The notes below the pieces were generated by a model. It worked only from the letters and a program-made list of their open reading frames with translations. It was not told where the DNA came from and made no database searches. From Trileptium ribeirensis (taxonomy: Eukaryota > Nematoda > Enoplea > Enoplida > Thoracostomopsidae), in assembly GCA_030248225.1 (NCBI GenBank), contig JASANE010021442.1:1-64000 (forward strand): a stretch of DNA of 64,000 nucleotides, in the 5' to 3' direction. Made by a program: the position numbers and the translations under genes. This document shows positions 56,860-64,000 of this stretch, piece after piece (the first letter of the stretch is position 1; the number at the start of each line of letters is the position of its first letter).

Positions 56860-57440
56860 TATCACTTGAAGCCTGTTGAACAGTGGACCCATTGAAAACC
56901 ATAAAACTTCGTCTGCTCTAAACCCACCGCAAACAACTGACAACACATCAAATATTGGTGTTGGTCTCTAGCGAACCATGCCATGATATTCAGCCCACCA
57001 GAAAACTTAGATAGATAATTCTTGCTGACCATGTACGTAATACGTAACCAAATAACTGAAAACAGATTACGTATACTCTGGAAATCTGCTTCATTGACCC
57101 TAAACCCTTGTAAATGCATGAAACATGCACGCTGGACTCTATATAAGCATATCATTATATTCAGCGTACCGAAAAACTTCTACATAGATTTGTTTTGATG
57201 TTATATATATTACTGAAAATACCCTAAACTAAATAAAAACGTCTAAAACGACATAAGATGCTTCCGCTGGACTATAGATAACCAAACCATTGTATTCAGC
57301 TTAGCGGAAAGCATATATACTATTCTTCATGACCTATACAGAATACGTTACTAATCAACTGAAGACAGACTATATTCTGGAAGTTGGGTTCAGTGACCCT
57401 AAGAATTGTTTTTTCGTTTTTTGGGATGTGCAAAAGTTTG
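56860..57440. repeat. Degenerate satellite-like repeat, unit about 135-171 bp
   Basis: ATTCAGC followed by A-rich and TACGTAA words recurs at 56,988, 57,159 and 57,294. Between them CGCTGGACTCTATATAAGC and CGCTGGACTATAGATAACC correspond. A further related segment is at 58,245-58,545 (TATTTAGCCTTAAGGAATAC, GTCGACCTTAAAACCC). Confidence 0.5.
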
Positions 57441-58244
57441 TGGATTCTCAAATTAAAGTGTGCATTCTAAAATTTCAGTGTACAAAACCAGAAAGTTGCT
57501 CGAAACCTCCAGCCATCTCTTCCCATTCATACCTATGCATTGTATATGGTGCCATGCTTATGTATATGGCAGTTTTTGTATTTAGAGCAAAACTCTCAGA
57601 ATATATAAGTGTTTTATAAGTTCGGCGTAAAATTTCAATGGATAATTTCATCACTCGCGTAAAACGAGTCTGGCCGCCCCGTCGCGTTGCTCAACAACCG
57701 AATCAACCTGATCCCGACCCTGGGGGCACACTTTGTAATATAAAAACGCATAGTGGCACACGAAGAAAATATTATACTTCGCTTAGCTAAACTTGTTATA
57801 CTATGCTGCACTCTATGGAATTGTGAATTTAGTTTTTTACAAATTTGTTGAAAGCCTTTTTGAAGTCGCAATGCCGTAATAAACCTCTGAAACTAGACAA
57901 CCGCTTGGGTTGGCATAGCCGCGCTTGGACTGCAACTTGCTCTTAGGATGCCTCTTTGAGTGAAATAGGTTATTTTGGAAAATGCTTAAAGAACGCTTAT
58001 AAAATTACGATAGAGTAACGTCACTGCGCAATACTCCAGACTAGCATGATAATATTTGGACTACAGTAGTGCAATATTTTGTACTGACATGTCTTTCAAA
58101 ACCAAAAGAAATCTATTTGACATTTAAATTAAAAAAATTTCTCGAAAAATTCAGTATGCATAAGGTTGTGCATTCTGAAATTATTGAGCTGTGCATTCTC
58201 AAATTTTAATGTGCAAATGCACATGATTTTGCACAAAACAACCG
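57441..58244. other. No gene seen
   Basis: Part of ARPC1 intron 6 or beyond. No exon of ARPC1 and no known repeat was recognised here. Confidence 0.45.
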
Positions 58245-58344
58245 TGACCATTGAAAACCCAAGAAAGATCATTATATATGCAGCATGGATACTAGATAAG
58301 CAATTGATTGTATTTAGCCTTAAGGAATACCTATATATAGGCCA

Positions 58345-58910
58345 CTCCTGATGCTCTGTACGTAACACAAAACCAAACAAATGAAAATAGATATTTCGAA
58401 AATGTCGTTCGTCGACCTTAAAACCCTCGAAACCCCATGAAAAGTTATAATATAGCCAAGTTGGAGTCTAGTAATATAGTCACGTTGGAGTCCAGATACA
58501 AAACCATCATATCCAGCGCGCTTGACAAACTAATAGGCACTCATGGTTAGGTAAAAATGCACAATATCATGCCGAAAATAGTAAAATCGCTATTTCTGGC
58601 AAATGGTCGACGAACAATATTCGGGTCCACAGCGGCCTAGTGAGTGGTCCCTCAAAAAAAGTTGTTGTCAGCAAATCTAAACATTTCGAAGAGCTTAGCC
58701 TGCATTGTGGTCTCCATTTTTCGATATGAACCGTGTGTCGCGAGCTATGGGTTGCGCAACACTGTCCAGATTTTGCAAAGTGCCCTTAAACCCTGTTTTT
58801 TACCATTTTGACCTCAAAATGGGGTAGGAGCTATTAGCGTTCAACTAAAGGGTGCATCATCGTCACCTTTGCTATGAAACAAAAAGTTGTTGAAATCCGT
58901 CCATCCGAAA
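58345..58910. repeat. Dispersed repeat, copy 2 (matches 33,060-33,600)
   Basis: Shared phrases CCAAACAAATGAA, TTTCGATAT, GTTAGC/ATTAGCGTTCAA and TTTGCTATGAAACAAAAA occur in the same order. The copies are strongly diverged. Confidence 0.5.
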
Positions 58911-58930
58911 ATAAATTATGAATGACAGAA

Positions 58931-59425
58931 TCATGCGCGAGTAAACTTAAGGTGACCTCGTCAACCATCCTATTTTGCATTTTTGGATAAAATTTGATGC
59001 AGAACGGTTTTTGGTCAACAGAAATTCGGTGTAAAACTGTTCGCGAACACAGCGCTCGCAATGGAAATTAACCATTTTGTGTTCGCGAAAATTGAAGTAA
59101 AATTACCCAAATTTTTGAGAACGAAAATTTATCGATTTGATTGTGACGTCACTTTTGCTTTAAATTTGTTCGCGAACACTGTATAATCCAAATTTAAATG
59201 TTAATGCATTAGGGAACAGAATTTCTGGAAACTGAAATTGCCGAAATTCTATTCGAACACAAGGTCTAGTTCCTGGTACTTGAATTTGATTTTGCCAATT
59301 TTCGGTTAGCAAAAACCGAATGAAATTAAGACTGTTTTCCGTAACAAGGGTTTACGATTAGATATTGGTAATGACAAAATAGGATGGTTGGCGGGGTCAC
59401 CATAAGTTTACCCACGCATCAGACA
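58931..59425. mobile_element. Inverted-repeat element with internal TTCGCGAA palindromes
   Basis: The left end (GCGCGAGTAAACTTAAGGTG, CTCGTCAACCATCCTATTTTG) is mirrored at the right (reverse complement GCGTGGGTAAACTTATGGTG, CCGCCAACCATCCTATTTTG), with ends of about 45 bp. Inside, GTTCGCGAACAC occurs at about 59,038 and 59,168, and GTGTTCGCGAA near 59,080. No ORF of note and no clear target duplication. It is related to the element at 18,222-18,670. Confidence 0.65.
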
Positions 59426-61545
59426 AAAAAGAAATTTTAACGATTTTCCCATAGCGCACCCAGTGGAAACTCCCATCCATTTACTCACTTAATTTAATAG
59501 CACATACAGAGGTTAGTTAGTGCTACCAATCGCTTTCATGGAAATACTGCTCTCGCAATACAGGCTAACAGAATGGCAGCGATCCATAGTTGGCGACTGT
59601 CAACCTATCGCTAACCTCCCAATGAATACGACCCATCACTATTCCAACTCCAAACAGGTGAATTTTGCTAGAATAATGCACACTTCTGACTGTGGAGGTT
59701 AGCTTGAAACATAAATTAGTTTATATGCAAAATGGCTTATTGGCGCGACCAAAGTTTGTCCTAAATCCGTAAAATTGTTCGGGACGGGGGGCTATAGATA
59801 AAGTTTTAACTGGTTGTGAAATTTGGAGTGCTAGTTTTGCACATTCCTTCTGGTCAGTAGGCTCATACATTATTGGTGGAGCCTTTAGTGAACGCAAGCC
59901 AAAACTAAAACAAATTGAATTGTCGCGTTTGTTCTGTGAAATAATTTAATTTATATATGATTTTCAATACGTACTTCCAAACCAAATTTTATTTCAACAA
60001 AATTTGCTAATTTTTAGGGGAGAATCATAATATTATTTTCTTAATATTTTTCAATGCGGTCGTTCTCAGGAACATTTAGATATAAGACTCATGGTATACA
60101 GTTTTATTAGTTTTCTACCTGACAGCCATTCGACATTACACTCAGTGTGCGTGTCAGCTTTCATTGTAATAGTCTTCATTTAATATTGTTACACACGTTT
60201 TATGCATTGTCAAGGCTTGCTTATGAATATGTTGCGGTGGAAAAACAATAATGATTTAAACATAGAATTGTTGTAATATTGTTAGTCAACCCGAGCAAAC
60301 GAAGTTCTTGTGTTCCAGCCGGCGATTCGTGTAAAATGAAGACTCCTTCTGGGCCTTTCATTAAGAATCATGTTCCGGATACAGCTTCAACCGCGCTTCA
60401 TTTTTTTGTATGTAAGAACTGATTATGTTCTCTTTGCTTATTCCAGTGGGCGTGTCGAATCCCCACCGGGCAAAGCCCCCAGGATCGGCAGGTAATATGC
60501 TTGAGGGTTTGATGTGTTTGCGTTTGCATTTTGTTATGTGCATAAAGGTACTAAATAGTGTTTTTGAATGTACTAGTGACTGTGTCATTGTATCTTATAC
60601 CTAGCTCCTAATGTCTTGCAATACATACAAGTGTTTTATTGGCGTCGTGGAAACCAGTTTGATAATGGTTGAGCAAAGCGATTGGAGTTCCTCTTTAAAA
60701 TTAGAATTTCCTTGAAGCACAGTTATTTCTACTCCTTGTCCTGGGACGTACTCATGCACAAGGATAATGCACGTATCTTAGCCGACTATTACAGTCTTTA
60801 CAGTATTACCGGTAGTATTTTGTTAAACCCAGAAATATCTTCATTGATACAAAAAAGAGTGAGCTTTGATTTTGATGTAGCTTCGATTGTTTCTATGTAA
60901 CTTGTGCCAGGAATTATTAAGAAGTAAATTTTGGTTTAATCTGATGTGGTTTTTATTACTTGCTGCTATGATCCTGGTGTTGATTGAACCAGTGAAAAGT
61001 AGGGTATTAAATCAAAGGTCATTATTTTTTACTTTATTCGACCAAAATATTTATTGCTTGATTCGCTTACTTGGGAAACGATTTGACGCTTTTCCTACGT
61101 TGATCGTCCACCACATTACCATTCAACAATTGGGGATTGGGGTATGCATCAATGACCAGGACCTTCAGAGGTCAAAATATTTGCGTGTATGTAGTTGCCG
61201 CTACTTGATACTAAATGGTGCATGTACAATACTAGCCAAAATGACTGGCGTTTTTCGATTAAACTAAGATTTGTAATTGTTTTGACAGCAAGGGAACGTC
61301 GAGAGAGTGGCGTTCGTTTCTTGCTGGTCTAGTATATTATGGTTGTCAGAACGTAGTGGAATATTGTGTGTTGCAGGAGTGAAATCTTTTAAATTCAGTC
61401 TGTGTGTGCTCGGCCGTAACTCGTGAACGCCTTAACCGATTTTCATGATCTTGGGCGCATTCGAGCCGGCATAGTCGATTTACCGTGTGCCGTCGTTTTT
61501 TGATTTGGGGTCTGGTTCAAGGGTCAAAATGTGACTTTTGGCCCC
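59426..61545. other. No gene seen
   Basis: Small frames only, none resembling the missing ARPC1 C-terminal blades or any family I know. GTCTGTGTGTGCTCGGCCG, then TAACTCGTGAACGCC, at 61,398-61,440 resembles parts of the 360-bp array. Confidence 0.45.
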
Positions 61546-61547
61546 AT

Positions 61548-62175
61548 TTTAGTACCCTTCGCGGAAGCAAGGTTATTTTTATGTTAACTATCGAATTTTT
61601 TCTCTGTATGGTTTTATTTCATAGTAAAATGATAAATGCCGATGCTTTTTTTGTTTTTCGATTAAGATTGCGGGTTCTGAATATATGGAGTTTGAGGTAC
61701 GTGGGTATGGCGCCCCACTGGTTCCTCGTCCCAAAATTAGAAAATTTGTTCTGACGTTCTGGGCGGCTGAAAAGTTTCCATTGGTGGTTTTCGGGCATGG
61801 TAAACTCACTGCCGGTGCTGGTTTTACTCTGCGATCCATGGTTCCATGGGTACAGGGGTATGACGCCTCATGGTTAAGGGTAAAAATTTTGCCTCATGGT
61901 TCAGAGGTAAAAATGAGCGTTTTGTAGTACCCTTCACGAAAGCAAGGTTATTTTATCTTAATATTCGAATTTCTTTCTCTGGTTGGTTTTATTTCATAGT
62001 AAAATGATAAATGCCGATGTCTTTTTTTTGTTTTTTGGTTTTGGAGTTATGGGGTTTGAGGTATGGCACCCTCATGGTTACTCGACCCAAAATTTCGAAA
62101 TTTGTTCTGACGTCTTGGGCGGCTGATAAGTCGCACCTGAGGGTTTTCGGGCATGGGAAACTTATTGCCGGTATT
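61548..62175. repeat. Two-copy tandem duplication, period about 376 bp
   Basis: TAGTACCCTTC(G/A)CG(G/A)AAGCAAGG at 61,551 recurs at 61,927. Both are followed by TTTTATTTCATAGTAAAATG, ATAAATGCCGATG, TTTGTTCTGACGT and GGTTTTCGGGCATGG. The copies are moderately diverged. Open frames inside are short and broken. Confidence 0.8.
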
Positions 62176-62300
62176 GTGTGATGTCCACATATAGCATATC
62201 GACGAATGTTATCGAGAGCTGATTTGATGTGCACGCAAAAGGCGTAGTTGTACCTATGCTTCACTACGATCTGCAATCTCGATAGAGTTACTAGTTTAAG
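62176..62300. repeat. Dispersed repeat, copy 2 (matches 53,735-53,850)
   Basis: ATAGCATATCGACGAATG, TATCGAGAGCTGATT, GTGCACGCAAAAGGCGTAG, TATGCTTCACTACG and TCGATAGAGTTAC. The TATA-like and CCAAT-like words of copy 1 are altered here. Confidence 0.6.
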
Positions 62301-64000
62301 CTTTGTTTGCTTGCCAAATCCAAATGATGGTGAAGTTGTTCGTGGTATTTTTAAGAAGAAAAATATAGGTTCAATATATGTATACATATAGTAAACGTGG
62401 AAGGCTTTCAATTAAGTAACCCTTTATTTGGGCAGCAACTTCTATGGGTGCCAAATCCGGATTATACAATTATAGGTATATCACCAGCTGTCATTTATGG
62501 GTATATCACCAGCATGCCCGGATATCTAGCAATGTATATGCAATACAAACTGCATGAGTTTTTGAAACAGTCTGACTATACACGGCTAGGGTGCCGCCTT
62601 ATCACTATTGCAATAAAGATCGATTTTGAAATTGTGTATACTGTTATGGGTAGAGTGTGCGAAGAGAAGTGAGTCGCTGCAACTTATGTATTTTCTCAGT
62701 ACACAATCAGTTTTCGCTTGCACCGACACTTCAGCGCATAGCGTTCGATGATATATCAAGCCTAAACAGTGGCTGTCTAAAAATGATATACACAGTGTCA
62801 GATTTATACCGTTCACGATAAACTAGTAGTTTTGGACACTTTGTATTTGATTATAAAATAGTTACGTTGCCAGATTTATTGTAATATGATGCATGTTAAG
62901 GAAAACTAATTACCACCTTGGGGTTGCATGCGTTCCAGTTTACGTGTTATAATTATTATTGTGTTATGTTATGTGACGTGTTTTTTGTTTTTACGGATAT
63001 AAATGTTTTCCAGTGACATCTAAGAGACAACCAGTTGTATACGAAAGTTTCCGATCTAGATCTTGAGCTTGTAGGGTTATGAACTCGAGATTTTGAAGTT
63101 TTAGGAATACTTATTATATAAATATTTGCCGCTCTGTTTTGACGCATTATTAGTTTAGTTTTGGTTTTTTGTTTCTTGGCTTAAATCGATATATAGAAAA
63201 GAAGGTAATAGATAAGTACAGGAAATTATATGTACTGCTTCACTTTATTACCGTGGTACATAATAATACAGCCTTTCGGTTTACTGTTTTTGGCACGAGA
63301 TATTGTATTGTTTCAACGCCGGGATTGCATGAAATTTTAGTAGCTCGAAATTTTCATTAGGGATGCTTTTCCTGTATAATGTAGTTTTTTTCAACTTGAA
63401 TAGTCAACAATAATTAAAGTTGGCTTAATCTTGTGTTTTGCTGCTTGAAAACGGATTGCAGCGCACAATGTGGCATATATTCTGAAAGGAATGTGCCACA
63501 TGCTGTACATTATTAATGACATTGACCTCTGAAATAAAAGCAAATATTGTTCGCGAAAATTTTGAGAACAGTATTTGAACGTCTGTGAACGAAATCATGT
63601 CCGTATCTGTATTTACCTTTGTGTATGTTTCGAAATTGTGTTGTTACTTTGTTTATGCCATTTAATTCGATCGTTTTGGTGTATTTTAGCATGTTCATTA
63701 TCCGAAAGATGGCTTCTCCAAATAGGGGGCACTGGGGAAGGTACATTGACCTCTCCCTAGTTTCACCACAGCTTATATTTCTCTTCTCTCCTTTTAGGCG
63801 GGTGCAATTGCAATCAGTCTCTAAGTCACACACATTTAATTTTTTGACAGTGTGTATTTTATGTTCCAGAGAAACCGGGAGTATCTCTTAGGTGCTTTCA
63901 GTTCCCCGGTTTAGTTAAGAACTACGATGTCTCAGTTCATGTATGTACCAGGTACAATTTTGGCTGTTTGGAGAAGACAGAAATGTAAAATGGATTTTTA
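62301..64000. other. No gene recognised
   Basis: Only short open frames occur, for example 62,397-62,672 (plus). None matches ARPC1 or a mobile-element family I know. A single TTCGCGAA word occurs near 63,551. Confidence 0.4.

Noticed and set aside
60682..60900. ARPC1 exon 7
   Set aside because: The 72-codon frame does not match the expected sixth-blade sequence with its GHDC-type motif, and splice phases do not fit convincingly.
60887..61267. Membrane protein gene of 126 codons
   Set aside because: The hydrophobic start looks suggestive, but there is no family match, no conservation evidence and no gene context.
62397..62672. Small gene of 91 codons
   Set aside because: Contains a simple internal duplication (TATATCACCAGC) and no recognisable domain.
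1..64000. LTR retrotransposons or retroviral sequences
   Set aside because: No paired long terminal repeats, gag or aspartic protease motifs were noticed. All RT sequence present is of the non-LTR type.

Overview
This is AT-rich, repeat-laden nuclear DNA from a eukaryote, most likely an invertebrate animal. Genes have GT-AG introns, one host gene is spread over more than 19 kb, and most of the rest is relics of non-LTR retrotransposons, small DNA transposons and satellite-like arrays. The sequence does not let me name a phylum; a cnidarian, sponge or flatworm would all fit.

Left part (1-6 kb): a spliced, protein-primed family B DNA polymerase (pPolB) gene of the kind carried by Polinton/Maverick-like elements. 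It has C2H2 zinc fingers, an exonuclease block and polymerase motifs A, B and C, spread over at least three exons with matching splice phases. The frame breaks once, at a short GT tract near 4046. None of the other usual Polinton genes is visible in the window.

Middle part (6.7-37 kb): no host gene is recognisable. It holds five groups of broken LINE sequence. These sit at 6.8-7.5 kb, 18.9-20.5 kb (minus), 29.1-29.9 kb, 30.0-31.0 kb (minus) and 33.6-35.9 kb (minus), the last split by an inserted plus-strand LINE with a 9-bp target duplication. There are several hAT-like non-autonomous elements with CAGGG-type ends and 8-bp duplications, including one nested in another. The region also has a fold-back element, a 4 x 167 bp tandem array, a cluster of tRNA-related SINE-like units, and a set of short hairpins.

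Right part (37.7-64 kb): the host gene is ARPC1, the WD-repeat p41 subunit of the Arp2/3 actin-nucleating complex. Six coding exons (37,698-56,525) give about 240 codons with matching phases, and the 3' end lies outside the window or was not found. Its introns are full of mobile DNA. Intron 1 (5.6 kb) carries two hAT-like elements and other repeats. Intron 4 (9.0 kb) carries a broken Merlin transposase, a LINE RNase H relic split by tandem arrays of about 360 bp and 39 bp units, and a clean 1.17-kb hAT-like insertion inside the 39-bp array. Beyond exon 6 there are only diverged repeats.

Nothing here works together as an operon or pathway. The window is one housekeeping gene plus a layered history of mobile elements, with the intron-containing polymerase gene as the most unusual item.
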